NCBI GenBank assembly: GCA_029204225.1
Contig: CM055096.1
Span: forward strand, 749,001 to 813,000
DNA from: Diphasiastrum complanatum
Taxonomy: Eukaryota; Streptophyta; Lycopodiopsida; Lycopodiales; Lycopodiaceae
Direction of reading: 5' to 3'
DNA: 64,000 nt
The translations under genes were made by a program, and so were the position numbers. Under the pieces are notes generated by a model that worked only from the letters and a program-made list of their open reading frames with translations, searched no databases and was not told where the DNA came from. This document shows, in pieces, positions 11,401-25,400 of the stretch (positions within the stretch are counted from its first letter, which is position 1; each line of letters opens with the position of its first letter).

Positions 11401-14400
11401 GATGGCTTGGAATCTCCTTAATTGTTGCAACAATTGTGGTGGTGCTCTTTCGCAACTTTACTAGTTGGCATGGTATGTTGCTACTTGATTCCTTTGTATG
11501 GTAGCATTCTCTATTTACAATAGCAATGCTCTCTTTGTTATAGCATTTGTTTTGATGAGTTGAAGTTCTGCTATTCCTATTAATGCCTTTTTGAGAGATC
11601 TCTATAGAGGTATCAACATTCTTCTTAGGCACTCTTGTTCTTTGGATTGATGCAATGGAGCATGGTGATTTTCCCACCTTGTTCTATGACATTCGCTTGG
11701 CATTAAATGACTATGATTGATGGAGCTCGATTGTTCATTCGCTATCCATATTTGAGGTATCAAAGTGCTCATTGATGCTTTCCTTTGGTGTTCTTGGAGC
11801 AATGGTACAATGATATAACAAAACTGATTCGCTACTATTACAAGTACAGCTTATACTATGATTCACAAGTGCGGAAAATGAATGACGAAAGGATCGTTTA
11901 CCGGTATTAAAAACAATCAAAACAAATCATAATAATTTTAGGAATTAATGGATTAATTAATTCACTGTAGAGGCCAGCCTGCGTGCTAGAAGGCCTATTT
12001 CTATTTTTAGTATAGGTGCTATCTATTTTTAGTATAGGTACCTAAGTTAGTACCAATTTTGCTAGAATACTATAGAAATCTATTTTAACCAAGTTAGCAT
12101 AGATTTCTATTGTTAAAACTTCATAATTAGCATTTCAATTGCTATTGTAGAAGGATAGCTTTTGCTTTTCATTGTGGGCAGTCTCTATAAGAGTAGATGG
12201 GCGCCCACCTCCATTGTTATCTCAGTTTCCAGCTTATGAAGCATAGCTTCTTGCAGTCTCTCTTCTTCTTCAGCTTGTGGTTGATGTTTTGTGTGAGTAC
12301 TAATAAGATTAGTCTACTCCGATTAGAGAATCTCTTCGATTCTAACATGGTATCAGAGCCATCTCGTTAAGATCGGGATCTACGGAAGGAAGGAGAAGAA
12401 CAGCGCTGCAGGTTTACTAGTGGAGATCGCATCTAGTGGAGGTGCCATTTTGGTGAAGGTTGTATCTGGTGGAGGCGCCATCCTGTGCAGGTTTTTCTGG
12501 TGGAGGTTACATCTGGCGCAGGTATCTTCTGGACAGGTAGCAGTTTCAGAAAAGCAGATCTGAGGGAGGCAACACCCAGGACAGCAAAACAGGTCTTTTC
12601 TTGTGCAGGTTTTATCTGGTGCAGGTTCATCTGTAGGTGGCAGGCAGTACCTGAGCAACATCTGACCAGAACAGAGTCATATCTGAGGGCGGCAGTTTTT
12701 GGTGGAAGCAACATCTGGGGGCAGCAACATCTGACCAGGACAGGCTTTATCTAAGGCAGTTTTTCAGAACAGAGGCACATCTGAGGGCGACAGTTTCTGG
12801 TGGAGGCAACATCTGGTTCAGGCATATCTAGGGACAACAACATCTGAAAAATCAGATCAGATTTGGAACAGATAACAACCAGATAGGTGTTATCTGAGTG
12901 AGGCAGAACCTGGACAGGTCAGGTAAGAACCAGACAGGGTTTATCTGGGACAGGCAGCAATCAGATATGCGATATCTGAGGGAGTCCAAATCAGATTCAG
13001 GTCAGAACCAGCCAGGCTCCATCTAGGACAGCAGACAGGTATTTCTGAGGCAGGTTATATCTGGACAGGTGCTATCCAGGGAAGGCGACAATTAATAGAT
13101 TGTTGCATGCAAGTATATACTTAGTAAGAAAAGCCTGTCATTTTTGTACAAAGATGGGGAGTCTGAATGAATCTGTTCTTCCAGAATCAAGCAACTTAGA
13201 TGGATCTAACTACAGCTTGTGGAAGTTCAAACTTCAGAATATCCTTCAGGACAAAGATTATTGGGAAATTGTCATGGGACAAGAGGTGATGGCTCACGGT
13301 CTCAATGATCAAGATAGAAGGGCATTTGAGAAACGGGTGCAACATGCGCATCATATCATCAACTTATCTGTGAAGGATAAGGTGATTCCTCTGATCATGA
13401 ATGCAGTTGGACCTAAGGATGCATGGGATATCCTTAGAACGCATTTGGAAACGGTAAGTAAGTCTCGAGCGTTGTTCTTGAACAATAAGCTTCATACCTT
13501 GAAAATAGAATCAGAAGAATCCATTCCGAATTTTATTACCATGGTGAAGGATCTAAGAGATCAGTTGTCTTCTATAGGGGCAATTGTACTTGATAATACT
13601 CTAGTACAAATTGTTTTGAATAGCTTACCATTACAATATCAGAACTTTGTTATGATACTAAGTTTGAGGGAGAGATCGCCGACATTTGATGAGCTCAATG
13701 GTTTGCTACTTCAAGAGGAATTACGAAGACAAAACCTGATGTCTAGGGAAGACTTCAAGGAATTGGGATTCTTTTCCAAGAATCAAGGTAAGAAGGGCAA
13801 GAAGAAAGGAGGCAATTACGATCAGAAGCAGGAAGGCAAGGACAATACGGAAAAAGGAGACAGTTCCAAATCTAATCCAAAGAGAAATGGCAATTGTAAT
13901 TTTTGTGGCAAGTATGGTCATTTTGCGTTTGAGTGCAGGAAAAAGAAGGCTATCCAGGACAGAAAGAAGCAGTCCGGCAACTTCATTGAAGACGAAGACA
14001 AAAGTGAAGCTGTGGGATGCTATGAGTTATTCTCAGCTTCAACATCAGAGATCTCTGAAGACTATTGGTATATTGATTCTGGAGCAACGCAACATATGAC
14101 ACCACATCGTGAGTGGTTCACACAATTTGATGACACTGGTGTAAATTCACATGTCAAGCTTGGAGACAATTCTTCTTACAATATCAAAGGTAGAGGTACA
14201 GTGAGGGTACATTTACCTTCAGGGAATATAGGAGAAATTAAGAATGTTCTCTATGTTCCAGGTTTAAAGAAGAATTTACTTTCAGTTTCTGCTATCACTA
14301 AGCAAAACATGATAGTTGAGTTTGATGATCGGAAGTGTCTCATCAAAGACAAAAGCAAAGACTACAAAGTTGTGGCCACATGATCTTTGGAAGGTCGACT

Positions 14401-17400
14401 TTACAAACTTGATGCGTCTACACCGGATCATCAGGTTTGTGCAGGTTCTGATAGCATGGAGAGCACGATATGGCATTAAAGGTTTGGACATCTGAATTAT
14501 AAAAGCTTACAGGTTCTAAAAGACAATAATATGGTAATAGGATTACCTAATATTGTATCTTCAGAAAAAATTTGTGAAGGATGGGTTATGGGCAAGCATC
14601 ATCGTATGCAGTTTTCTAAGGATGGAGCATATAGAGCCAAGGAGATCTTGGAGCTGTTCATACAGACTTATGTGGTTCTATGCAGACTGAGTCTATAGGG
14701 GGAGCATCCTACTTCATGATATTTGTGGATGATTTTTCAAGGAAGTATGGAGATACTTGCTTAAGTATAAAAGTCAAGCTTTTTTTACTCAGTGAGAAGC
14801 AGACAGGAAAGCAAATCAAGATTCTACGTTCAGATAAGGGAGGTCAATTCATATCTACAGAGTTCCAGAAATTTTGCAAAGAACATGGAATCAAGAGACA
14901 ATTTGCTTCGACTGATACACCACAACATAATGGAGTAGCCGAGAGAAAGAACAAGTCTATTGTGGAGAGTGCTCGAAGCATGCTACGAGGTAAGAACCTC
15001 AAGAATCATTTGTGGGGCGAAGCAGTTAATACAGCAGTTTACTTGATTAACAGAATTCCTACAAAAGCTGTTCTAAATCAAACTCCAGAAGAAGCTTTCA
15101 CATGTATAAAACCTAAAGTGGATCATCTACGAGTTTTTGGTTGTATAGCATATGCTCATATTCCTAAAGATAATCGTCAAAAACTTGATTCAAAGGCAAT
15201 CAAGTGTTTATTCCTTGGTTATGATGAGGAAGAGAAGGCATATCGCCTTTAAAATCTTACTAGTAAGAAGGTGATTATGAGCAGGGATGTTGTATTTGAA
15301 GAAAGTGAGTCTTCTACCCTAGAAGATCATGAGGAGGATGTATTTTCTCCTTCATCAAAAACTCCTATTATAGATGATGTTTAGGAAGATACAGGTCCAT
15401 GTGATACAGCTTCTACACAAGTTGTACCAAGGGTGAGTACACAGGTGGATCTTGGTAAACGAAAGGAAAGGTCAAGAGCATTTGATACATATTCTCCTTC
15501 TACGTCACCTACAAAGAAGTTACCAAGATGGTATTTTGAGACTATAAAAGATAGTCAAATGTTGGATGAGGGAGAATCGAGTCAACAAGGAGCTAAGAGA
15601 TTGACACGGTCAAGTGGACACTATCATGAAGATGAAGAAACGCATTATGCATTTATGGCTTCAGCGTTGGATTCAGAGGATCCTTTATTTTATAGAACCA
15701 AGTTTAAGCTTAATGGTTATATTGAGCCAGATTAGTAACCAAAGGACTTGGTTGTGATTGATAATTAATTATCCATTAAGGGGGAGTGTTAGGAATTAAT
15801 GGATTAATTAATTCATTGTAGAGGCCAGCCTGCATGCTAGAAGGCCTATTTCTATTTTAAGTATAGGTGCTACCTATTTTTAGTATAGGTACCTATGTTA
15901 GTACCAATTTTGCTAGAATAGTATAGAAATCTATTTTAACCAAGTTAGCATAGATTTCTATTGTTAAGACTTCATAATTAGCAGTTCAATTGCTATTGTA
16001 GAAGTAGCTTTTGCTTTTCATTGTGGGCAGTCTCTATAAGAGTAGATGGGCGCCCACCTTGTTATCTCAGTTTCCAGCTTATGAAGCATAGCTTCTTGCA
16101 GTCTCTCTTCTTCTTCAGCTTGTGGTTGATGTTTTGTGTGAGTACTAATAAGATTAGTCTACTCCGATTAGAGAATCTCTTCAATAATAACAAATAAGCG
16201 TGATTAACATAAACAATATAACAAGATAAAAGTGTGTCAGAAGCAGTCTGTATTGTTGAATGTTGAATTACAGTAGCTAAATGCTTCCGTTGTCTACTCT
16301 GATTGCGCTATAATCATAGCGCATCTTATTCTAATATAAATTTCGCTCTTACACAGACTGTAAGCACGATAGCTTATTGCTAATCAATCTACGCCTATGG
16401 CGGAACAGAGAGGAGAAAAAGAAGAATGACTTCTGTGAAAAACAACTTGAAACTAAACTAATATGATTATCTATTTATAGTTTTTGATTGCACAGCTCTA
16501 ACAAAATGCACCATTATCCACGTGGCAACGTGGGGCTACGGGATTGGACCCAAAATATAGCTGATAAGACTCCACTATTCAATCTTGTTTTAGTCGATTT
16601 TGAAACCCTCGACAATATGTCGACTTTTGGTCGATTCAAATGTTGTTCGATGAAACTGTTTCAACAATACGTGTATTTTTGTAGACGATCTCGATACTTG
16701 GAACTTGGACACATGTTGCTCCAAGTTTTGCTTTGAGTTCTTCCTAGGCTTCCCCTTTCTTCTAAAAGTATTGCTTGTTCTTAGAAGCAAATGCATGTTC
16801 TAGATTATCTTGCCTTTCATAGAAATTCTTCCTTATCATCTCCTCATGTAAAAGAAGAGCACATAACTCCCCAAAGGTTGGGAGTCTCTCCCGAGTTGAA
16901 AGGGGCATCACATAATCTTGATAGTTTCATGATAACTATTCAAGACTATGCAAACACTCCTTTCACTTAGTGTCTCTCCCACTGAAGCAAGCTGGTCCAT
17001 AAGGTCCTTGATCTTTGTAATGTGATCATTAAATGTTGCACTTGCCTCCATCTTGAGAGTATGTAACCTGTTCAACAAGTCAATAAGCCTGGCTGAATCC
17101 ACTATCTCATACATGGAGATAAGAATGCCCCAAGCTTCCATTGCATCCCTTACATTGCAGATGTGAGGCATAATGTGTCTTTGATAGAAAGATTGATCAC
17201 CCTATGTACCTTCTATCTTCAAATGTAGGTACCAGCTCTCTACTTGTAACTATCTCCCAACAATTCTTTTCCGTCAAGATGTTAGCCGCCTTGAACTTCC
17301 ACACGTTGCAGTTAGTGCCATCAAGTCTACTTGATTCAACAACAAACTCTCCAAGACTAACCATGCTAAAATCTTCGCTCAAACAAAAGCTTGACTTGAA

Positions 17401-20400
17401 AGGAATCATAAAAGGAACAACTTCCAACAGCTAAGGTGGGTGTCACCCCAAACTAGGGTATGTAGCCACTTCAAGGTAACCCTTCAACTCCTACTTTTGA
17501 CTTTGCCACTTTGTATGGCCTCGACAATACAAGCACTAGGTCCACCTGGATCAGAAAGCAAGAGTCCTACAAAAAGTGGGCCCTCTTTATGTGTAAGGTC
17601 CTCCAAAAGGCTCTCCCAAAACCTAGCTAGAACTAAAAAGTTTTTTGATCCTAACACTCCCCTTGCCAACAGCTATCCAACGATGCAACAATCAACCTGA
17701 TCTGAGTCCTATAGATCAAAAACGCCCTCCTACAAGATTGAGGTGCTTGTGGAACATGAGAATCTTCTCAAGAATCTAAGCACTAATCTTTCTCTCACTC
17801 TCAGACTCACAAGCTACACAACCTACTCTAGTACCATGATGAATTGCAAGACCTAGCTATGGAGCATCTTAATTGCAATACTAAATCGACCATGAAAACA
17901 TCAAACACAAGGGAAATTGCATGATCACCTCAAAACACCAAAACTTAGAAGAGAGAATAAATTGCTAGAACGAGAGAGGAGGGCGTGGGTCCTCCAAGTC
18001 CTCTATGAAGCAAGCCCTTTATGTACAAGCATGGAATGGATAGGTGGCAACCATACAATTGAGCTACTTGGCCAAGTGGGCCGCTTGCACTAACTTAGTT
18101 AGGGTACAACCAAGGATCCCCATGTGTCAAAAATAACATGCTCCATGAGAATTGTACAACTTACAATAACATTAGTCCTTAGCCAAAGGAGTAAAATAGG
18201 AATTACTCTTCAATAGTTACTACTAGTGCCTCCACATGTAATCCATCGGTTCCAAGTCCTTTTACATAATAGGGACTAGACCACTATCAATTACATCACT
18301 TGGCTCTTGGGTCCTTCAGTCATTTACTATACTAATACATACTACATTGCAAGCGTATATGACCAACTTAAAAGTAAAATGTAACCAATTATAAAATCGC
18401 TAACTATTGCACAGTGGCAATCCTAATATCTAATAAAGTGGGTTGACTAGTCCTAGCACGTCTCAATGTCGTCTATCATGAATGTGAAGGTTATATCTTC
18501 AACACTCCCCCTTGAACGAACATCCGTGATCAACAAAAAAGTATATTGTCAACAAACATTCAAGGTCCATGCAAAGGACAATTTACTCTCCTACAATCCA
18601 AGGAGTCTATGTTCTAGGCTGGTTCTACAACTGGAAATATCCAATAATCTCCTCAACCATAGAAGATCATCACATTATGCACACATAAGAACTCTAAACG
18701 AAGTTCATTCCTTAGCAAATAGATCAAATGCAACTTTCACATTACCCCCCTCAGTTTTCTTAGCTTTCAAATTTGCCTTCTGTTCCAACATCAATTGATA
18801 TGGTGCCCAAGTTTATCACAAGTATTAACACTTGATTTATCTCTTACCACCTTGAGAATCACTTTCACCATGCTTAACGTTCTTCTTGATTGGGAAAACC
18901 TTAACTTAAGCATACAAATCAACTTCACTAGAAAAATTTGCATCAAATTTTCTCTTCATCTTGCATTTCCTACTTAGCAACACACCTACCATGCCTTATA
19001 GGTTTGATTAGGAAGATAACCGAGTGTGAAAAACCACATTAACATAGTTTGGAAACATGTTATTAAGAAGCACCACCATGACATTATCTTTGAAAACACT
19101 AGCAACAAGTTGGTTGTGATCAGCCAATGATTTACCAGATTCAAGCATCAAACCCAAAAAACTATTGTTTTAACAAAATTTTACCATTTCTTGCTCAAGC
19201 ACAAAATACAACAATTCAGGACTCTCAAATTTCTTTCATAGCCTTGGAGACGCCCAAGCACCGTATTTAAGAATTTACCAAGCCAAGGCCATTATAAGCG
19301 ATACCTACAGTGGTTGATTGTGGTTAAAGGGGGAGTAATCAACCATTAAACTCAAGCATGCTGTTTTTGTGACTGCATTCATAATACATCAAAGAAGCCT
19401 GATTGAGAAATTTGATGAAAGGAATTTCCCTACATGGCAAGTGAACGCGTGGCTTATTTGACGAAGAAAAATTTGTAAAACATGATTGATGGTACATACA
19501 GCCGACCTATTGGTGTTGACAATCTTTTTAGATGAGAAGGGCTCACCAATCTCTTAAGAATATTGTAGGCACCGAATGGTCACGTCAAAAATAGCAGAAT
19601 GGCGTCATTTAAGACTGAACCTAGCTTGATTGAGAATGACAATATACAGCAGAACTGCTAAGCACTGTATTCAAATGTAACCTACCTCCAATAATTGGAT
19701 GGATGTTACTGGTCCATAAAACTTGCATAGGCATAAAATCAAGGTGAAATCACAAAATAAGGCCCTGCTGGACCTGATTTTTATTGAAGGGTTGAAGGCC
19801 AATCTAGAGAGAAGGATCATAACTGAAGGTATAAGCACCTGCTTTTCGCTTTGGCATCCTGCCAACATTCACTACACTTCATTCTTCCTAGAAAATTTGA
19901 AGACTTTAATTTTATGTATAAAAGGACCAACAAACTTTCAATAAGGGATGTATTCCTTCACAAGGGTTGGGCACACATTACAAGAACTTAGCCCTTTTCT
20001 GGAGGGGGGGTTGTTCCGTCCCCTCGGGGTCTTATGTCTTTGCCTCTGTCGTACGAAGCTGATCCCTCATGCAAAATAGATCTTTATTGCCACGGTGGGC
20101 CAATCCTATTTAAGTCCTCCTCCATGCTAGTTCTCCATGGGGGTGTATCGGCTACCGCCTAATGTAATATAATAGCAAAATCAAGTACAAAAAGAATCAT
20201 CATGTGAAAGAGGAGTACTTCTAGTGCCTCTAAATAACCGATTAGCTGGTTCCCAGTGCTTTTACATAATATAGACCAGGCCACTATTGATTACAACATA
20301 TGGCTTGGGCACTTTAGTCATTTATTACTTTGAGGTACATTGCAAGTATGTTCATTGAATGACCAACTTAAAGTACAATGTAACCAACTAATTAGAACAC

Positions 20401-22394
20401 AAATACCCACTTCAATATAGTACCTTCTGTATTTGATGATGAGGCACCGTCCAACAACTCCTACCAAGTCTCGATGTCATTCATCATGGATGTGAAGGTC
20501 ATAACTCCAACAGTCCCAAACTGTAGCATATTGTTGTTGCAACTACGTGATCTTGGAGTTTTATACTCTTCAAGTTCTAGATATGCTAGTCATTTTCGAT
20601 TGCTACTCTAATGCCCCCGCAAAGTAGTGAGTTGAAAAATCCATGGTAGATGCATCATCTACCGGCTGTATTTAAAAGGGGCAATACGAGGTTGAAATAG
20701 GGAGAGCAAAACATTGATCTAATGTTAACGAAAACACAAAAAGGTAGTACAAGAAAGAGAGGAGGGGCATAGCTATTTGATTGTTGATTGGGAAGCTGTC
20801 AATCAGCAAGCAAAAAAACAGAGAAACTCACCAATATCTTAAATGATGAATTGAAAGATTCTCCAAGAGGAAACTCATTTCTAATTAGATCTACTACTTG
20901 ATAGTAATATAAGCTCCCTAACTAAGTTAAGCTTTTGAATATTCACCTATCTCAAATAGGGCTCATAGCCCTAATTATAGTCTTCAAAGACCCTTGATCG
21001 AGGTAGTTTGGGATTCTAGTTTGTGCCCTACATAAGAAGACATCCCAAGGTCCCAAATATTTGTCTATAATGTAGCCAATGATTCATGATTGTGTGCTTG
21101 ATTGTTTAGCCAACGGATAATTATATTGCAAATGAGCTCATTTGATACTTGAAAATGGAGATAAATTCTAATATGGTTGTTGAAAACTAGAGTTAGATGA
21201 GTGGAATCAAGATTTTAAGATTTGGGTTTGCAAAGGATATTTTATGTAAGACTCAATAACATAATCAGAGCATCCAATTTTCAATTGAGATCAGAATTGT
21301 CAAAATTATCTTACAACCATAGCTACAAAAGAATACATTTGTAGGCTCATAAAAAATGATAAAAACCTTTGTTTCACATGCATTTGAGCACGAACACCTT
21401 TTTAACCTTCTTTGGGTGGCCTGGCCCCGTTTCTTGTTTTTGCAAAACGCAATACAAATTTACAAGCAAACTTTGAATATCATGATATGTTTCAAGTTTA
21501 AACTTGAACAGAGGTGTAATTGACATTTTTCAAATTTTAGGCATCATACAATTTTTCCTTTGTCAATGTCAGTTTGCAGCTATGATTCCAAGACAACAAT
21601 GCTGATTTTAAGCGGCACGCGAACGCGCGTCCGGACGCGGATGTGGACGCGCCAGGGGTGCGTCAGCGTCCGGACGCATCCCGTTTTTTTTTTTATTAAA
21701 TTTTTTTTTTAAAAAAAAGACTTAAATTTATTTTTTTTTAAATTTAGTTTTAAAAAAAAATTGGACGCGTCCGGGGACGCCGGACCCGGACGCGGACGCG
21801 GGCATTCCGGCCCGGACCCTCATCCCTGAAAGGGACGAACAAAACATATAATACAGAGATGTATAGTTTCCTTCCTATTCGGAATCGGTCGAATCAAAAT
21901 CGGCCAAATCAGCCTATCTGACCTTTTCGAATCAGTCCTAGGGTTTTCAAATCGGTGAATCGGTTTTAGGGTTTCAAACTCCAAAAATTTCGTGGATTTG
22001 TCTACAATTCAGAAAAGTCAAAAACATAGTTGCATAATGCATTGATGATAATAGATATCATGATTGAATTATAAGCATTAAAGATTCCAGATTCCATATT
22101 TTAACGATTACCCATTTAAACTTTACCCGATATGTATTACCTGAAACTTGTATTATGTATACTTTTAGAGTTTAAACTTTAAAACAGTAAACCTGAAAGT
22201 GTCAAATCATAAATGAATCATGAAGCAAATAACAAGAAATTATAAAGGTATGACCTCAAAACATTCAACGATCTAGATTCCAATTTAGATTTTACATAAT
22301 TCATAAAAATGCAATAACTCGTAAATTTACTTTGTATGTACTGTACTTTTGTCTTTTGTGCCTCCGGGCACTGGACAGACATTAATAAACTCTG

Positions 22395-22455
<61 letters not shown>

Positions 22456-25400
22456 CAAAAAAGAAAGAAAAAAACGGGACCCCTCTGTAATCAGGTCCTG
22501 TGAGAAAAAAAATTTACAAGGAAATCCGATTCAGAAATTTGAATCGGAATTGCAATTCGATCAGCATCAAATTGCGATTCAGTGAAACTATACATAGATG
22601 AATTCACTAACATCACTAGCACAAACCTCTGGGATTTCAAAGGCCAAAGCACTTAAAGAGCACATGTAACAATGCCGCAAATGTAGCACAGCCATGAAGA
22701 ATGGACATGAATTCAGTCACATCACGTGCACAAACCTCTGGGATTTCAAAAACCACAAACATTAAAGAGCAAGTGTAACATGCCACAAATGTGGACAGAA
22801 TTGTTCTTATAACTAGATGTGAAACACATGCTTGAATATAGATGCAAAACATAAGACATGCAGGACTTGAACGAATCGATATATTAGACTCACTCGGATT
22901 TTGTTGCCAAGCAGGCACATTGAGGCCTGCAGAATGCTGAGCCACTGCAGCTTGAGCTTCAGCAATGCGTGCAGCAGAGACTGATTGCATTCGCACCTGA
23001 TCCTCAAAATGAAATCCAGCAGGCAGAACTGCCGGCAAAGGACGACCTTCTCGATGACGTTCCATGAGAAAAAGTGCTGTACAAAATTCACGCAAAGATA
23101 ACATGTAGTCGCCATCCTGATCCGATAAGTCCCAGATTTGCTTTAGAATCTCTGACAAATCAAGAGATAGATTGAGCATTGAGTTAGTGTGAGAACGTGA
23201 GATGATTCAACAGAAAGCTGGCCTACAATACAGTTTTAGAAACCCAATTCACAGAGAGCTCTATTACCTCTAGGAAGCTGCCAGCTTGAAAATAAACCCC
23301 GTGCTTGATCGCCAGATATTTTACCATCTCTGTCAGAGTCGACTTCAACAAAAATCTTAGTGTAGCGATGTGCATCAAACTGGGTCATTTTGGGCCAGGG
23401 TTCACCAAATCCTGAGCCTTGAAGAGGTCTCAAACCTTGCGATCCAACAAAAGGAGCACGTTGCTCCGAAGAGAAGGGCAGCAGCTGCTGTTTGGCTGTG
23501 GCTGCTGTTTGCGGTTTGCTTGAGCCAGTGTTACTGCCTGAGGACAAGTTCAACAAGCCACCTGCAGCTGCTGCAGATAATGTTGAGCCCGTAACAAGTG
23601 AAGGAGCTAAATTGCTGCCTTGAACAGAAGAGTTCTTAAGACTGGGAATTTGTGTTGGAGCTTGGAAGCCAGGCCCCTCGAATGCAGCTCGCAGACCTTG
23701 GGTAGATGTGCCAGCACTAGGCCTAGGTTGGGGATTCTGAGTTGCTACTTCACTTCTGAAACTGGGGGCTCCAGGAGCTCCATTAACTGCATTGAAAGGT
23801 TCCCACGAACTTACTGCAAAATCACTTGTTGAGGGTTGTTGCCCAGGCCTCAAAAGATTTTGCACCGGAGGCAATGTCTGCTTTGGTATATGTGGCCGGT
23901 ACTGAGATGCTGGGGCTTGACCTGCTCGAAGTTGCTGCGTAGAATAGATTGACGCTGAAGCTTGTGGTGGGTTCCCATATGCTGCTGGTTGAGGCACTGC
24001 AGGAGCGAAAGCTATCCTTGGCAAAGGGATTTGAGACGACGCTGATCCTGTCAAGGCTGCGCGCACAATTTCTGGAGTCAGCTCCTTTCCCGACTGAGCA
24101 ACAGTAATAAGTTTCAATGCATTGGAAAAGTCCTCTCTCAACAAAAACCCACGTTGCGCCTGGTCTGAAAATTGCCAAATCTGCACACATTGCAAACAGT
24201 CAGCAGTCTATTGGACCCATAAGTCGCTGCCTTAAAAGACATTAATACACATAATCTCAAATCTCTGGTTCACTTATCAAAATCAAAATATACGGTCGTT
24301 ACCACGTAAAGGCCTATCATGCACTTAAAGACATATCAACATATGCACCTAGCTCCTGACGTAGTAGCATCATATGCCTATCCTAAAAGTTCAGATCTTG
24401 GGACCCCAGTCCTCAAATATCGAAATGGCAGATAGGGCATAAAAGTAGTCCACTGGCTAGTTTCGCTAGAGACTTGATTGTAGCATTTGGTATAAGACTT
24501 ACATCATAAATGTCTTCATGATGAAACCTGGATAGAATTTTTCATTTGAGTTGACATATGTTGGTACTTAGTTTGAAGTAAAAGGAATTTTACATGATGT
24601 ACAAATTTGAAAAACATTAATCACTAGCTTGGATAAAGAATATGAGCTGAGTAGCTAGTTGGATCTAGTCCTAGATAATTAATAGCCATTTCCTCATTAC
24701 ACTTGGTATCATAATAAATGCCATCTCCTCCACCTACAAGTCATGTAAGCATGCCATATTTCTCTCCATTTGCTATGACAGAAACAATGGGAGTGATGCA
24801 AATTAGTCAGTTCCATCATTATGAAGCATGCCTTTAGGTTTAAAAAGGTGATCAAGTAAGGGAGCAAAAATATGTAAAGCAAGGATGAGACGTAGAGACT
24901 AAAAAACTTCAATATCTTGAACTCCGTGCGGCTTCAATTTCTCAAAGGTCTCCGTATCAGCCAAAAGGTAAAAAGGAAAAATTGCATGGGTACCAGCAAT
25001 AACAATCGGTGAACCTGCATGTATTGTATAAAGGGTATAGGACTAATGCAAAGGGAAAGTGGTGGAAAAGGGGAAGGAGTTCATGCTAAATGAGATTGAA
25101 AATGAACGGAGGCACTGGCATCGTATTTCATAATGTAGCTGGTTTTGTGGCATCAGAGACTAGGACACCCTGGAGAAGGTGCAATCAGGGCCATTGTTTC
25201 AAAAGGAATGGACGAAGAGCTAAATGATGGTTCAAACCCAAGAAGGGTGCATTGTCAAGCTTGCGTGTATAGCAAACACCAAAGGACGGCTTCCCCACAA
25301 GAAGGAGCTGTAAGAGGAAAGCAACCCCTTGAATTAGTACACACAGATATATGTGGAGTTGTGGACCAATGCACCAAATTTCAGTGGGTGGTTCTAAGTA

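Larger units (their letters stand above)
11936..16192 (+). mobile_element. Ty1/copia element with both LTRs and target-site duplication, lacking RT and RNase H
   Basis: LTRs at 11936-12347 and 15787-16192 are colinear and roughly 97% identical by eye. AATAA flanks both ends (11931-11935 and 16193-16197), a 5-base target-site duplication. The primer-binding site TGGTATCAGAGCC starts at 12348, matching plant initiator tRNA-Met. A polypurine tract AAGGGGGAG precedes the 3' LTR. Gag, protease and integrase are present; the coding region stops just after the N-terminal edge of RT (YRTKFKLNG), so about 1.5 kb of RT/RNase H is missing. It sits antisense in EH intron 3. Confidence 0.9.

Noticed and set aside
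12380-12754. Overlapping frames on both strands in the copia leader
   Set aside because: Composition of degenerate repeats keeps several frames open; no motif.
22637-23179. 180-codon minus frame as a complete protein
   Set aside because: Only 22894-23151 is coding (EH exon 3); the rest reads through intron sequence.
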